A DNA stretch of 46,618 nt from Flavobacterium anhuiense (GCF_004151235.1 NZ_JUIV01000026.1:1-46618); one strand, 5' to 3'. Positions 1 through 9,747 are shown, numbered from the stretch's first letter. A program made the numbers and translations. The notes: generated by a model not told the origin, from the sequence alone.

Positions 1-120
1 GGCCCCAAAAGATTGAAGCGCATAGCGGGAAAAAGCTCCTGACAAACATTAAAGATGAAATGATAAAATTACAATTACCAAACTTTGAATGCTTCGGCTC
101 CGCTCAGCAAGACAAGCAAG
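1..120. other. Non-coding left edge
   Basis: One frame is open through this part to about position 232, but it has no start, lies across the DUF4294 terminator and looks unlike protein. The segment resembles the short GC-richer intergenic motifs (AAGCGCATAGCGGG, GCTTCGGCTCCGCTCAGC) that I associate with Flavobacterium intergenic repeats. This is recollection only. Confidence 0.3.
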
Positions 121-150
121 TTTTTTTTCCTTATATATGTACACCAAAAA

Positions 151-185
151 AACAAACCCGACAGGTTTTGGAAAACTGTCGGGTT
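151..185 (-). terminator. Rho-independent terminator of the DUF4294 gene
   Basis: The arms CCCGACAG (157-164) and CTGTCGGG (176-183) form a stem. Read on the minus strand it is followed by a T-rich tract (about 142-153). It lies 29 bases beyond the stop codon of the DUF4294 gene, which supports termination of that gene. Confidence 0.8.
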
Positions 186-213
186 GCTATACTATATATA
201 TATATGTATAAAA

Positions 214-894
214 TTATTTCTTATTTAATTCTTTAGCTCTTTGCTGCCACTTCTCTGATAAATCTTCATAATTAACAGGATTAGCAGGTTTCTGATTTAC
301 CAATCGGCCTGATTCAAAAGCTCTCACTAAGATTGTTTCAATTAGATAGTCTTCGTTTACGTCGTATGGTTTGTATTCTTCTTTCAAACTTATATCAAAT
401 AAATTGGCTGTCGTATTAGATACAAAAGCTTTAAATCCGCTTTTGAGCGTTTTTATAAGTTCATAAGTGGTAATTCCTGTTTGACGATGAATTAGTTTTA
501 CTAAAATCTGTCCTTGCTTTCTAGATAGCTTTTTTAGTCTTTCTTCAAATTCATTATTCAAATAGTCTTCCACAATTTTAAAATACTTCTTTTTTTCTCG
601 GCTTGTTTTTAAGCGAGCCATTCCGTTATTTAAAGCTGTTAATCTTTCTGAAGCTAATTTTGCATAAGGATATACCTTGTAAACTCTGTTTTGAAGGATT
701 TGAAATTGTTTCATCTCTTCTGCACTCATCTTCTGCCCTTTTGAAATAATTATTTCAGGCAGCTGAATAGTATCACTTAAGATAGAATCTTTTTCGGTTA
801 TAATATATCCCATTTGTTCATTCTCTTTTGGAGTAACTTGGGCTTTGGAAGAAAAACAAACTAGTAGTATAAATAAAAAGGTGGTTAGTCTCAT
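214..894 (-). CDS. DUF4294 family secreted protein
   Basis: The product is 226 residues from the ATG at 894. An upstream in-frame ATG at 933 would add 13 residues, but the start at 894 puts a normal signal peptide (MRLTTFLFILLVCFSSKAQ) at the N-terminus, so I prefer it. The mature part is charged and mostly helical: a Lys/Arg-rich segment around residues 80-130, then a conserved-looking stretch (LIHRQTGITTYELIKTLKSG) near 135-155. Length and pattern fit DUF4294, a family I know from Bacteroidota and whose function is unknown. The gene is divergent from the M42 peptidase at 976. Export to the periplasm is inferred from the signal peptide; no catalytic motif is visible. Confidence 0.75.
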   Translation of the reverse strand: MRLTTFLFILLVCFSSKAQVTPKENEQMGYIITEKDSILSDTIQLPEIIISKGQKMSAEEMKQFQILQNRVYKVYPYAKLASERLTALNNGMARLKTSREKKKYFKIVEDYLNNEFEERLKKLSRKQGQILVKLIHRQTGITTYELIKTLKSGFKAFVSNTTANLFDISLKEEYKPYDVNEDYLIETILVRAFESGRLVNQKPANPVNYEDLSEKWQQRAKELNKK

Positions 895-975
895 TGAATC
901 ATAATTTAAATGTAAAATTATATATTTATACACAACTCTAATACCAAATTTATATTTTAGCGAAAAAATATTTTT

Positions 976-2064
976 ATGAGCACAAATTCTATCTTAAACA
1001 ATGCTTCTATAGCTTTTTTAGAAAGCTACCTTAATAATGCTTCCCCTACTGGCTACGAAAGTGAAGGGCAAAAACTTTGGATGAATTATCTAAAACCTTA
1101 TGTAGATTCATTTATTACAGATACTTATGGAACTGCTGTTGGTGTAATTAATCCCGATGCTCCTTATAAGGTGGTAATTGAAGGGCATGCAGATGAAATT
1201 TCATGGTATGTAAACTACATTACAGAAGATGGCTTAATATATGTAATACGAAATGGAGGTTCAGACCATCAGATTGCCCCTTCAAAAAGAGTTAATATTC
1301 ATACCAAAAACGGAATTGTAAAAGGTGTTTTTGGATGGCCTGCTATTCATACTCGTTTGCGTGACAAAGAAGAGATTCCGAAACTGAGTAACATATTTAT
1401 TGATTTAGGCTGTGAAAACAAAGAACAAGTCGAAGCGCTAGGTGTTCACGTGGGATGTGTGATTACATATCCTGATGAATTTATGGTTTTGAACGAAAAT
1501 AAGTTTGTTTGTCGTGCTATTGATAATAGAATGGGCGGTTTTATGATTGCAGAAGTTGCCCGTTTATTACATGAAAATAAAAAGAAACTTCCTTTTGGTT
1601 TATATATAGTAAATTCTGTTCAGGAAGAAATTGGTCTGAGAGGTGCTGAAATGATTGCACATCGTATAAAACCAAATGTTGCTATTGTAACTGATGTTTG
1701 TCACGACACCACTACTCCAATGATTGATAAAAAGGTAGAAGGTGATCTAAAAATGGGAAAAGGCCCTGTTATTGGCTACTCTCCTGCTATTCAAAATAAA
1801 TTACGTGATTTGATTGTAGCAACTGCTGAAGAAAATAAAATCCCATTTCAAAGACATGCTACTTCTCGCGCAACGGGTACAGATACCGATGCTTTTGCAT
1901 ATAGCAATGGCGGTGTGCCATCTGCTTTGATTTCTCTTCCGTTACGATACATGCACACGACTGTAGAAATGGTTCATAAAGACGATGTTGAAAATGTAAT
2001 TCAACTTATTTATGAAGCTTTATTGAAAATTGAGAACAACGAGACTTTTTCTTATTTTAAATAA
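976..2064 (+). CDS. M42 family metallo-aminopeptidase
   Basis: This 362-residue protein is full length for M42 (glutamyl aminopeptidase/endoglucanase-M/FrvX) enzymes. These are cytoplasmic di-metal aminopeptidases that trim peptides and usually form large oligomers. Expected metal ligands and catalytic residues are visible: His71 in GHADE, Asp184 in AIDNR, the Glu pair at 217-218 in QEEIG, Asp240 in VTDV, and His327 in YMHTTVE near the C-terminus. There is no signal peptide. The gene is monocistronic by position, with a 61-base gap before the response regulator, which belongs to a different functional unit. Substrate preference (acidic, Leu, Lys) cannot be told from the sequence. Confidence 0.9.
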   Translation: MSTNSILNNASIAFLESYLNNASPTGYESEGQKLWMNYLKPYVDSFITDTYGTAVGVINPDAPYKVVIEGHADEISWYVNYITEDGLIYVIRNGGSDHQIAPSKRVNIHTKNGIVKGVFGWPAIHTRLRDKEEIPKLSNIFIDLGCENKEQVEALGVHVGCVITYPDEFMVLNENKFVCRAIDNRMGGFMIAEVARLLHENKKKLPFGLYIVNSVQEEIGLRGAEMIAHRIKPNVAIVTDVCHDTTTPMIDKKVEGDLKMGKGPVIGYSPAIQNKLRDLIVATAEENKIPFQRHATSRATGTDTDAFAYSNGGVPSALISLPLRYMHTTVEMVHKDDVENVIQLIYEALLKIENNETFSYFK

Positions 2065-2125
2065 TATACTTTAATGTAAATCCGATTTGAGTTATTGAAT
2101 CGGATTTGCAAATTATAAACCAAGC

Positions 2126-2806
2126 ATGAAAATATTACTGCTCGAAGACGATTTTACTTTATCAAAAGAAATCTCCGCATTCTTTACTTCAAAAGAATTC
2201 GAGTGTGTCCCTTATTATGATGGTTCTTTGCTTTTGAAAAAATACTTTCCGTACGAATATGATTTAATTATTCTAGACATAAACGTTCCGGGAATAAATG
2301 GAATTGACGTTTGCAAAGGGATACGGGAAACTGATAAAAAAACGCCTATTATAATGCTTACTGCCTTTAGCGAAATTGAAGATAAATTGTCTTCTTTTGA
2401 TAATGGTGCCGATGATTATCTTGTAAAACCTTTCCATTTTGAAGAATTATACGCGCGCGTACAATCACTTTTAAGAAGGAAAGAAGTTCCTCAGCAAATA
2501 GAAAATAAAATCGTCATTAAAGATTTAGAAATCTTTGAAGAAGATATGAAAGTTTTTAGGGCGGGTGAAGAAATTAAACTTACTCCGAAAGAATTCAAAT
2601 TAATTCTGATTTTGGCGCATGCCAAAGGAAAAGTACTTTCTAAACAATTTATAGCCGAGAAACTTTGGGATTATCATATTGAAACCAATCAGAATACCAT
2701 TGAGGTTTATATTAACTTTTTAAGGAAAAAAATTGATAAAGACCACGAAATAAAACTTCTTAGAACCAAAGTAGGCTACGGATATTATCTAAGCGACCAG
2801 GAATGA
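2126..2806 (+). CDS. OmpR-family response regulator of the metal-efflux locus
   Basis: The 226-residue protein has an N-terminal receiver domain (about 1-120) and a C-terminal OmpR/PhoB winged helix (about 130-225). The acidic pair is at 8-9, the phosphoacceptor is Asp51 in LILDINVPG, the switch Thr is at 79 and the conserved Lys is 101 in LVKPF. The wing region (NTIEVYINFLRKKID, TKVGYGYYL) is typical of DNA-binding OmpR effectors. Its stop overlaps the kinase start by four bases (ATGA), so the two are translationally coupled. The channel-adaptor-pump genes follow directly, so it probably activates them in response to metal, as CusR or CzcR do. The phased repeats at 4169-4208 are a likely target. 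Confidence 0.92.
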   Translation: MKILLLEDDFTLSKEISAFFTSKEFECVPYYDGSLLLKKYFPYEYDLIILDINVPGINGIDVCKGIRETDKKTPIIMLTAFSEIEDKLSSFDNGADDYLVKPFHFEELYARVQSLLRRKEVPQQIENKIVIKDLEIFEEDMKVFRAGEEIKLTPKEFKLILILAHAKGKVLSKQFIAEKLWDYHIETNQNTIEVYINFLRKKIDKDHEIKLLRTKVGYGYYLSDQE

Positions 2807-4164
2807 CATTAAAAAATCGAATATCACTTTTAGTAAGCTTGCTGTTTACCATTCTTTTTGGATTGGCATCTACGGTGATATTCATTTTATATTCCAATTA
2901 TCGAAAAGAAGAATTTCGAGATCGATTAGAAATCAAAGCTTTATCTAATATTAAGTTATTAGTTAATGTAAAACAGGTTGATAATCAACTTTTAAAAATA
3001 ATAGATCAGAATTCAATCAACAAATTGTATGACGAAAAAACTTTGGTATTTGATTCAAATTATAAACTAATTTACAGTAGTATTGACGATGCTAAAATCA
3101 ACTGGTCTGTTGATGATTTAAAATACCTTAAAAAAAACAAGACCTTTTTTAAGCAGCAGGGTAATTATGAAGTTTATGGTGTTTTCTACGATACGAACGA
3201 CAAAGATTTTTATGCCTTAATTTCTGCTACTGATGATTACGGAAATCGTAAACTGCTTTTCTTACGTTATACATTAGTCATTTCGTATATCTTTTTTACA
3301 ACACTTTGCTGGCTGTTAACTTCATTTATGGTAAGAAAAGCTATAAATCCGCTTCATGCTTTTCATCAGAAAATAAAAAATATAAACGAAAATAATCTCG
3401 ATACCAGAATTGAATCTCAAAGCACTAAAAATGAAATCGATTTAATTGCAGATGAATTTAATTTCATGATGGATCGGATTGAACTTTCGTATCAAAAACA
3501 AAAAGAATTTACTGCTCACGCATCGCATGAATTAAGAACACCGCTTTCTAGAATGACTTCTCAGATAGAAAATGCTATGGCCGACCCAGAACTTCAGCCG
3601 AAAGACAAGTCATTTTTGAATTTGATTTTAGATGATGTCAATCATTTAAGTGAATTAATCAATTCTCTACTTATCCTTTCTAAAATTGATAACAGAAAAG
3701 CAGATTATCGTGAAGTGCAGAGAATAGATGAAATTTTATTTTCTTCTATCGAAAAAATAAATAAAACTTTCCCTGATTTCGTTATTCTTTTTGAAATGGA
3801 AGAAAGTGATGATCTTGATACTGCTTTAGAAGTAAAAGGAAATAGAAATCTTTTAGAGATAGCTTTAACCAATATTTTAAAGAATGCTTGTGTTTATTCA
3901 GATAATAAGCAGGCAAAAGTAAATATAAGCTCCGATCATCGACATCTTATCATTTCTGTATCCAACACAGGGGAAACCTTAAATGAAGAAGAACAAAAAA
4001 ATCTTTTTCAGCCTTTTATGCGTGGCCGAAATTCGAAAGGAACTTCTGGTTTTGGACTTGGCTTAAGAATTGTGCAACGCATCCTAATCCTGCACAAAGC
4101 AAACATAACTTACTCTGCTTCAAATATTAACACGAATTTATTTCAGTTATTTTTTAATTTGTAA
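2803..4164 (+). CDS. Sensor histidine kinase paired with the OmpR-type regulator
   Basis: The product has 453 residues. Membrane segments lie at about 9-31 and 155-176, flanking a periplasmic sensor domain of roughly 120 residues. A HAMP linker (about 177-230) follows, then a HisKA domain with His242 in SHELRTPLSR and a HATPase_c domain. The latter has N-box residues around 357-361 (TNILKNAC), a G1-like SNTG where the first position is Asn388, and the G2 motif GFGLGLRIV (417-425). It overlaps the regulator gene by four bases and sits upstream of the RND efflux genes, so metal sensing in the periplasm is a reasonable inference. The sensor domain has no obvious His/Met metal cluster, so the ligand is unknown. 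Confidence 0.9.
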   Translation: MTLKNRISLLVSLLFTILFGLASTVIFILYSNYRKEEFRDRLEIKALSNIKLLVNVKQVDNQLLKIIDQNSINKLYDEKTLVFDSNYKLIYSSIDDAKINWSVDDLKYLKKNKTFFKQQGNYEVYGVFYDTNDKDFYALISATDDYGNRKLLFLRYTLVISYIFFTTLCWLLTSFMVRKAINPLHAFHQKIKNINENNLDTRIESQSTKNEIDLIADEFNFMMDRIELSYQKQKEFTAHASHELRTPLSRMTSQIENAMADPELQPKDKSFLNLILDDVNHLSELINSLLILSKIDNRKADYREVQRIDEILFSSIEKINKTFPDFVILFEMEESDDLDTALEVKGNRNLLEIALTNILKNACVYSDNKQAKVNISSDHRHLIISVSNTGETLNEEEQKNLFQPFMRGRNSKGTSGFGLGLRIVQRILILHKANITYSASNINTNLFQLFFNL

Positions 4165-4168
4165 ACAA

Positions 4169-4208
4169 TTTTAAGCTATTTTTAAGGTAGATTTTAAGCT
4201 CTCTTAAA
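4169..4208 (+). promoter_or_regulatory. Phased direct repeats, probable response-regulator operator
   Basis: TTTTAAG occurs at 4169-4175, 4180-4186 and 4192-4198, and a degenerate copy (TCTTAAA) is at about 4202-4208. The spacing is 10-12 bases, one helical turn. This same-face direct-repeat layout is typical of OmpR-family operators. It lies between the kinase and the efflux genes and just upstream of a -7-like element. Confidence 0.6.
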
Positions 4209-4220
4209 GCCTGTTGATAG

Positions 4221-4228
4221 CATATTTG
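4221..4228 (+). promoter_or_regulatory. -7-like promoter element of the efflux operon
   Basis: CATATTTG matches the Bacteroidota -7 consensus TAnnTTTG at all but the first base and is 20 bases upstream of the channel-gene ATG. No good -33 TTTG is present at the normal spacing; the phased repeats cover that region instead. This fits an activator-dependent promoter. Confidence 0.45.
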
Positions 4229-4248
4229 TACAACTTAAAGATGATACA

Positions 4249-5496
4249 ATGAAAAAGTTATTCGCATTGCTGTTATTTGCACTTTTAAATCAAGCTGCAA
4301 TAGCACAAAAATCACTTACTCTCCAAGACTGTGAAAGTCAATTTTTAAAAAAGAATCTATTTTTACTGGCATCTCAATATAATCTTGATGCCTCAAAAGC
4401 ACTTACCATTCAGGCTCGTATTTGGGACAATCCCACGCTCTCAGCAGAGTTGAATGCCTACAATCCTGAACGAGACAAATTTTTTGATATTGGCAAAGAT
4501 GGTCAGAAAGTTTTTGCAATAGAGCAACTAATCTATCTTGGCGGTAAAAAACGCAATGAGGTTAAATTAGCGCAAACTAATGAAAAACTGGCAGAGCTTC
4601 AGTTTAACGATTTGCTTAGGACTTTAAAACTGCAATTGCGTAAAAGTTTTTTCACTGTATATTACAACACTAAAAATCTTGACAATACCGATAAGCAACT
4701 AGCTCATATCGAAAATTTAATTAATTCTTATTCGATTCAAGCTCAAAAAGGAAATATTCCTCTAAAAGACGTTGTTCGTCTACAATCACTCTATCTTAAT
4801 TTCAAAAACGAAAGATTGGAGGTAATTAATAACAACATAGAAGAACAGGCTAATTTAAAATTGCTATTAAACGAAACTGAAAATGTAGTTCCAGTTGTAA
4901 GCAAAGATGATTCTGATAAATATCTAAAAGTTATAGCTTTTGATCTTAAAAATTTTGAAGAACAAGCCATAGCAAATAGACCTGATTACTTAGCAAAACA
5001 AAAAGAAATCGATGCTAATGAGCTGAATGTAAAATTACAAAAATCACTTTCAGTTCCAGATATTACGCTTGGAGCAAATTATGATCAGCGAAGCGGTGCT
5101 TTTAATAATGAAGCCAATTTAACTGTTGGAATTCCTTTACCACTTTGGAATCAAAATAAAGGAAATATTAAGTATGCAAAAACAATTTTGGAGCAATCTA
5201 AAATTGAAAAACAAAACTTCGAGCTGCAACTCAAAACAGAAATCACGTCAGCATGGACCAAATGGGATGAATCTAGACAAAATTATACCGTTATAAAGCC
5301 AACTGTAAATTCAGATTTTGAAGCAGTTTATAACGGAATGCTTACCAACTTTCAAAAACGAAACGTAAGCCTTTTAGAATTTACCGATTTTATGGAAAGT
5401 TACAATCAGGCTATAATTCAGTTAAATGAATTAAAGAAAAAAGTAGTGATTGCAGGCGAAGAATTAAACAGCACCATCAACAAAGATTTATTTTAA
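4249..5496 (+). CDS. TolC-family outer-membrane channel of the efflux system (CzcC-like)
   Basis: The 415-residue protein starts with a clear signal peptide (MKKLFALLLFALLNQAAIAQ). It contains two outer-membrane-efflux repeats of long helices separated by a beta-strand region, with a motif near residue 285 (VGIPLPLWNQNKGNIK) that is typical of CzcC/CusC channels. It would form the trimeric outer-membrane exit duct for the RND pump encoded downstream. The adaptor gene begins 12 bases after its stop and the pump 3 bases after that, so the three are one operon. Control by the upstream two-component system is inferred from position and from the phased repeats in front of this gene. Confidence 0.88.
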   Translation: MKKLFALLLFALLNQAAIAQKSLTLQDCESQFLKKNLFLLASQYNLDASKALTIQARIWDNPTLSAELNAYNPERDKFFDIGKDGQKVFAIEQLIYLGGKKRNEVKLAQTNEKLAELQFNDLLRTLKLQLRKSFFTVYYNTKNLDNTDKQLAHIENLINSYSIQAQKGNIPLKDVVRLQSLYLNFKNERLEVINNNIEEQANLKLLLNETENVVPVVSKDDSDKYLKVIAFDLKNFEEQAIANRPDYLAKQKEIDANELNVKLQKSLSVPDITLGANYDQRSGAFNNEANLTVGIPLPLWNQNKGNIKYAKTILEQSKIEKQNFELQLKTEITSAWTKWDESRQNYTVIKPTVNSDFEAVYNGMLTNFQKRNVSLLEFTDFMESYNQAIIQLNELKKKVVIAGEELNSTINKDLF

Positions 5497-5508
5497 AAAA
5501 TTACAGAA

Positions 5509-6594
5509 ATGAAACATATATTATTCATCGGAATCGCACTAGCAGGCTTATCTCTTACGAGCTGCAAAAAAGAAGTTGAAAATCCTGAGACAAATAGCTC
5601 TTTTGTTTTGAGTGATGCTATGCTTAAAAGTACTACAACTGCTGAAGCTAAAACTCAGCTATTAAAAAACGAACTTAGTTTTTACGGTAAAATTACTGCT
5701 GACAATAATAAAATGATTGATGTTTATCCATTAGTTGGTGGAAACGTAATGAAAGTAAATGTTGAACTTGGTGATTATGTAAAAAAAGGACAAGTATTGG
5801 CAACCATAAAAAGTACCGATGTAGCCGATTTTGAAAAACAATCCATTGATGCTAAAAGCGATTTGCTTGTCGCTAAAAATAACTTGAAAGTAGCACAAGA
5901 ATTATTTGATGGAAAATTGAATTCTGAAAGCGACGTTCTACAGGCAAAATCGGAAGTAAATAAAGCGCAGTCACAATTAAGCAAAATTCAGGAAACCTAT
6001 AAAATTTATAATATTAAAGCTGGTTCAATTTACGAAGTAACAGCTCCGATAAGCGGTTTTATTATTCAAAAAAGCATCAATCAGGATATGCTTTTGAGAA
6101 ATGATCGTTCTGAAAATATATTTGACATTGCAGAAATCAGCGAAGTTTGGGCAATGGCGAATATTAATGAAATTGATATCAATAAAGTAAAATTAGGAAC
6201 CAATGCTGCAGTAACCACTTTGAGTTATCCAGATAAAACGTTTTATGGAAAAGTAGATAAAATTTATAATGTTATTGATCCAGAAACGAAAGCCATGCAG
6301 GCTAGAATTAAGCTTAATAATCCAGATTACATGCTTAAACCCGATATGAATGCTAATATCAAACTGTCTTTTAATGAAAATCAATCTATGATAGCCGTGC
6401 CTAGTAAAGCGATTGTTTTTGATAGAAGTAAAAACTTCGTTGTGGTATTTAAAGACCGAAATAATATTGAAACCAGACAAGTAGAAGTTTACAGAGTGGT
6501 TGGAGATACCACCTATCTTTCAAGTGGTTTAAAGGAAAATGAAAAAGTAATAACAAACAATCAGCTATTTATTTATGGTGCTTTAAATAATTAA
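5509..6594 (+). CDS. Efflux RND periplasmic adaptor lipoprotein (CzcB/CusB-like)
   Basis: This membrane-fusion protein has 361 residues. The signal sequence ends in a lipobox (SLTSC, Cys19), so the mature protein is probably a lipoprotein. A lipoyl/biotinyl-like half motif lies near 70-110 (GGNVMKVNVELGDYVKKGQ), followed by an alpha-hairpin (about 110-165), the second lipoyl half (APISGFIIQKSINQDMLLR) and beta-barrel and membrane-proximal domains. It would bridge the TolC-like channel and the inner-membrane pump. No His/Met-rich N-terminal metal-binding extension is apparent, so the metal specificity (Cu/Ag versus Zn/Co/Cd) stays open. Confidence 0.88.
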   Translation: MKHILFIGIALAGLSLTSCKKEVENPETNSSFVLSDAMLKSTTTAEAKTQLLKNELSFYGKITADNNKMIDVYPLVGGNVMKVNVELGDYVKKGQVLATIKSTDVADFEKQSIDAKSDLLVAKNNLKVAQELFDGKLNSESDVLQAKSEVNKAQSQLSKIQETYKIYNIKAGSIYEVTAPISGFIIQKSINQDMLLRNDRSENIFDIAEISEVWAMANINEIDINKVKLGTNAAVTTLSYPDKTFYGKVDKIYNVIDPETKAMQARIKLNNPDYMLKPDMNANIKLSFNENQSMIAVPSKAIVFDRSKNFVVVFKDRNNIETRQVEVYRVVGDTTYLSSGLKENEKVITNNQLFIYGALNN

Positions 6595-6597
6595 GAC

Positions 6598-9500
6598 ATG
6601 AACAAATTCATAAAAAATATTATTGCTTTTTCGCTAAAGAATAAAGCATTTACCTTCTTTTGGGTTGGATTATTGGCTGTTGCTGGATTTATTTCATTCA
6701 AAAATATGCCTATTGATGCATTTCCAGATGTTACCAATACGCAGATTATTATTATTACACAATGGAATGGAAAAAGCGCTGAAGAAGTAGAACGTTTTGT
6801 GACGTCTCCAATTGAGATTGCTATGAACTCTGTGCAGAAAAAAACAAGTGTGCGAAGCATTACTATGTTTGGTCTATCTGTTATTAAAATTATTTTTGAC
6901 GATGGTGTAGACGATACTTTTGCTCGTTTTCAGGTAAATAATTTATTAAAAAATGTTTCTCTTCCTGATGATGTAGAACCAGACGTACAGCCCCCATACG
7001 GCCCAACAGGTGAAATTTTCAGATATATTGTAAAAAGCGATAGCAGAGACAGTAGAGAATTATTGACTTACCAAAACTGGGTTATAGACAAACAATTGCG
7101 TTCTCTGCCTGGCGTTGCCGATTTAAATGTTTTTGGAGGTCAAACTAAAACTTATGAAGTAGGAGTTGATCCTATCAAATTGGCAAAATACAACATTACC
7201 CCTTTACAGGTTTACAATGCCGTAAATGCTGGAAACTTAAACGTTGGTGGTGATGTTATTGAAAAGAACGGGCAAGCATTTGTTGTTCGCGGTGTCGGTT
7301 TATTAAAATCAAAAGAAGATATTGGAAATATTATCGTAGATGACGCAGCAGGAAATCCAATCTTGGTTAAAAACTTAGCTGACGTTTACGAAAGTTCAAT
7401 GCCAAGAGTTGGACAAACAGGTATTGGAAATAATGACGACGCTGTTGAAGGAATTGTAGTAATGCGAAAAGGTGAAAATCCGCAGGAAACACTTGCCTTA
7501 ATAAAAGCCAAAATCAAAGATCTTAATGATAATGTTTTGCCAAAAGATATTAAAATTGAAACATTTTACGATCGTGATAATTTGATGAATTTTACGACCG
7601 AAACAGTAATGCATAACTTGTTCGAAGGTATTATCCTTGTTACTGTTGTAGTATTCCTTTTTATGGCCGATTGGAGAACTACTTTTACCGTTTCTATTGT
7701 CATTCCACTTTCTTTATTATTTGCCTTTTTATGTCTTAAAATGATGGGAATGAGCGCCAACTTATTAAGTTTAGGTGCAGTCGATTTCGGAATTATTATT
7801 GACGGAGCTGTAGTAATGGTTGAAGGTTTATTTGTTGTTCTAGACCATCGAGCCCATCAGCTGGGAATGGAGAAATTTAATAAAATTGCAAAAGGAAGCT
7901 TGATTAAAAAAACGGGAACAGAAATGGGCAAGGCTATTTTTTTCTCAAAACTGATTATTATTACGGCTTTGCTTCCCATTTTCTCTTTCCAGAAAGTAGA
8001 AGGAAAAATGTTCTCTCCCCTAGCCTTTACATTAGGTTTTGCTTTGCTGGGAGCACTTATTTTTACCTTGACTTTGGTTCCTGTTCTTTCTCATATTTTA
8101 CTAAATAAAAATGTGAAGGAAAAACACAATCCGTTTGTGAATTTTTGGGATCGAATAGTAGGCAAAGGTTTTCAATGGACATTCAAGCATAAAGTACAAA
8201 CTTTAATTGCATCATTAGGATTGTTAGCAGCTGTTTTCTTCTCAGCAGGTTTCTTAGGAACTGAGTTTTTACCGCAATTAAACGAGGGAGCTTTATGGGT
8301 AACAGCAGAATTGCCAATGAGTACCTCTCTCCCTGAAAGTGTTAAAACGGCAGCAATGATTAGAAAAGACTTGGAAAGTTTCCCAGAAGTTAAAAAAGTT
8401 CTTTCTCAGACTGGAAGAAGTAACGATGGAACCGATCCGAATGGGTTTGGATTTATTCAGCTTCAGGTTGACTTATTGCCAAAAGCAGAATGGAAACGTA
8501 AAATTTCGATGGATGATCTGATTAATGAAATGGATAATAAACTCAAAGTTCATCAAGGAATTACCTATAATTATTCGCAACCTGTAATTGATAATGTTGC
8601 TGAATCTGTAGCAGGATTCAAGGCTTCTAATGCCGTTAAAATTTATGGGGATGATTTGAACAAACTAGATCAGCTTGCAAATGAAGTTTTAGCACAAATT
8701 AAAAATATTCCAGGTATAAAAGATGTTGGTATTCTAAGAAATGTTGGCCAGCCTGAAATCAGCGTAATTCTAGATCGTGAAAAAATGGCTGCTTACGGAG
8801 TAACTTTAAGTGACGCTCAAGCAGTTTTAGAATTGGCTTTTGGAGGAAAAACAGCAACTGAAAAATATGAAGATGAAAAGAAATTTGATGTCCGAGTTCG
8901 TTTTTCTAAAGAATATAGAAAAGACGAAAAAGATTTGGAAGAAATTAAAGTTCCAACCATCAGCGGAATCAAGATTCCTTTAAAGGAAATTTGTGATATT
9001 AAAACTATTACAGGTCCTGCGTTTATTTATAGAGACAATACCAAACGTTTTATTGGAGTAAAATTTTCTGTTCGTGATCGAGATTTAGGAAGCACCATTG
9101 CCGAAGCACAACAAAAAGTAAATCAACTTAAGCTTCCTACTGGTTATACAACTGGATGGACAGGAGAATTTGAAAACCAAGTTCGTGCAAGTGCACGTCT
9201 GGCGCAAGTTGTACCAATCAGTTTAATTGGAATTTTTGTGCTATTATTTATTCTTTTTGGTAATTTCAAAGATTCCCTACTTGTTTTAGCTAACGTTCCA
9301 TTTGCGATTATTGGAGGAATTATTGCGTTGCATGTTACAGGAATGAATTTTGGAATTTCTGCTGGAGTTGGATTTATAGCGCTTCTTGGAATTTGTATTC
9401 AAAACGGAGTAATTCTAATATCTGAATTTCATCATAATCTGAAAGTCAAATATTCTCTTGAAGAGTCCATTTTTAGGGGAGTAAAAGCTCGAACCAGAGC

Positions 9501-9696
9501 CGTAGTGATGACAGCATTAATGGCTTCTATTGGATTAATGCCGGCCGCAGTTTCTACAGGAATTGGATCCGAATCGCAAAAACCGCTTGCCATTGTAATT
9601 ATTGGCGGACTTATGACAGCAACTGTTTTAACACTATTAGTATTTCCAATTTTATTCTGGATATTCAACAGAAAAAAACATGTGCCAATAGAATAA
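6598..9696 (+). CDS. HME-RND heavy-metal efflux pump (CzcA/CusA family)
   Basis: The protein has 1032 residues, normal length for this family, with about 12 membrane helices and two large periplasmic loops. The heavy-metal subclass is shown by the charged residues of TM4, DFGIIIDGAVVMVE, with Asp396, Asp402 and Glu409 in the spacing of the CzcA proton-relay residues. Early motifs (PIDAFPDVTNTQ, then SAEEVERFVTSPIE) also fit. It imports protons and exports metal ions through the adaptor and channel encoded immediately upstream. The start lies 3 bases after the adaptor stop. A strong hairpin at 9748-9777 ends the operon. Confidence 0.92.
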   Translation: MNKFIKNIIAFSLKNKAFTFFWVGLLAVAGFISFKNMPIDAFPDVTNTQIIIITQWNGKSAEEVERFVTSPIEIAMNSVQKKTSVRSITMFGLSVIKIIFDDGVDDTFARFQVNNLLKNVSLPDDVEPDVQPPYGPTGEIFRYIVKSDSRDSRELLTYQNWVIDKQLRSLPGVADLNVFGGQTKTYEVGVDPIKLAKYNITPLQVYNAVNAGNLNVGGDVIEKNGQAFVVRGVGLLKSKEDIGNIIVDDAAGNPILVKNLADVYESSMPRVGQTGIGNNDDAVEGIVVMRKGENPQETLALIKAKIKDLNDNVLPKDIKIETFYDRDNLMNFTTETVMHNLFEGIILVTVVVFLFMADWRTTFTVSIVIPLSLLFAFLCLKMMGMSANLLSLGAVDFGIIIDGAVVMVEGLFVVLDHRAHQLGMEKFNKIAKGSLIKKTGTEMGKAIFFSKLIIITALLPIFSFQKVEGKMFSPLAFTLGFALLGALIFTLTLVPVLSHILLNKNVKEKHNPFVNFWDRIVGKGFQWTFKHKVQTLIASLGLLAAVFFSAGFLGTEFLPQLNEGALWVTAELPMSTSLPESVKTAAMIRKDLESFPEVKKVLSQTGRSNDGTDPNGFGFIQLQVDLLPKAEWKRKISMDDLINEMDNKLKVHQGITYNYSQPVIDNVAESVAGFKASNAVKIYGDDLNKLDQLANEVLAQIKNIPGIKDVGILRNVGQPEISVILDREKMAAYGVTLSDAQAVLELAFGGKTATEKYEDEKKFDVRVRFSKEYRKDEKDLEEIKVPTISGIKIPLKEICDIKTITGPAFIYRDNTKRFIGVKFSVRDRDLGSTIAEAQQKVNQLKLPTGYTTGWTGEFENQVRASARLAQVVPISLIGIFVLLFILFGNFKDSLLVLANVPFAIIGGIIALHVTGMNFGISAGVGFIALLGICIQNGVILISEFHHNLKVKYSLEESIFRGVKARTRAVVMTALMASIGLMPAAVSTGIGSESQKPLAIVIIGGLMTATVLTLLVFPILFWIFNRKKHVPIE

Positions 9697-9747
9697 ACAA
9701 TTATAATATTTAGTTTTAAATCAATTTGTTGGGATTTAAAAAAGAAG

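Noticed and set aside
1..232. C-terminal fragment of an upstream gene entering the window
   Set aside because: The only open frame crosses the DUF4294 terminator and contains a motif that I associate with intergenic repeats. No protein-like pattern was seen.
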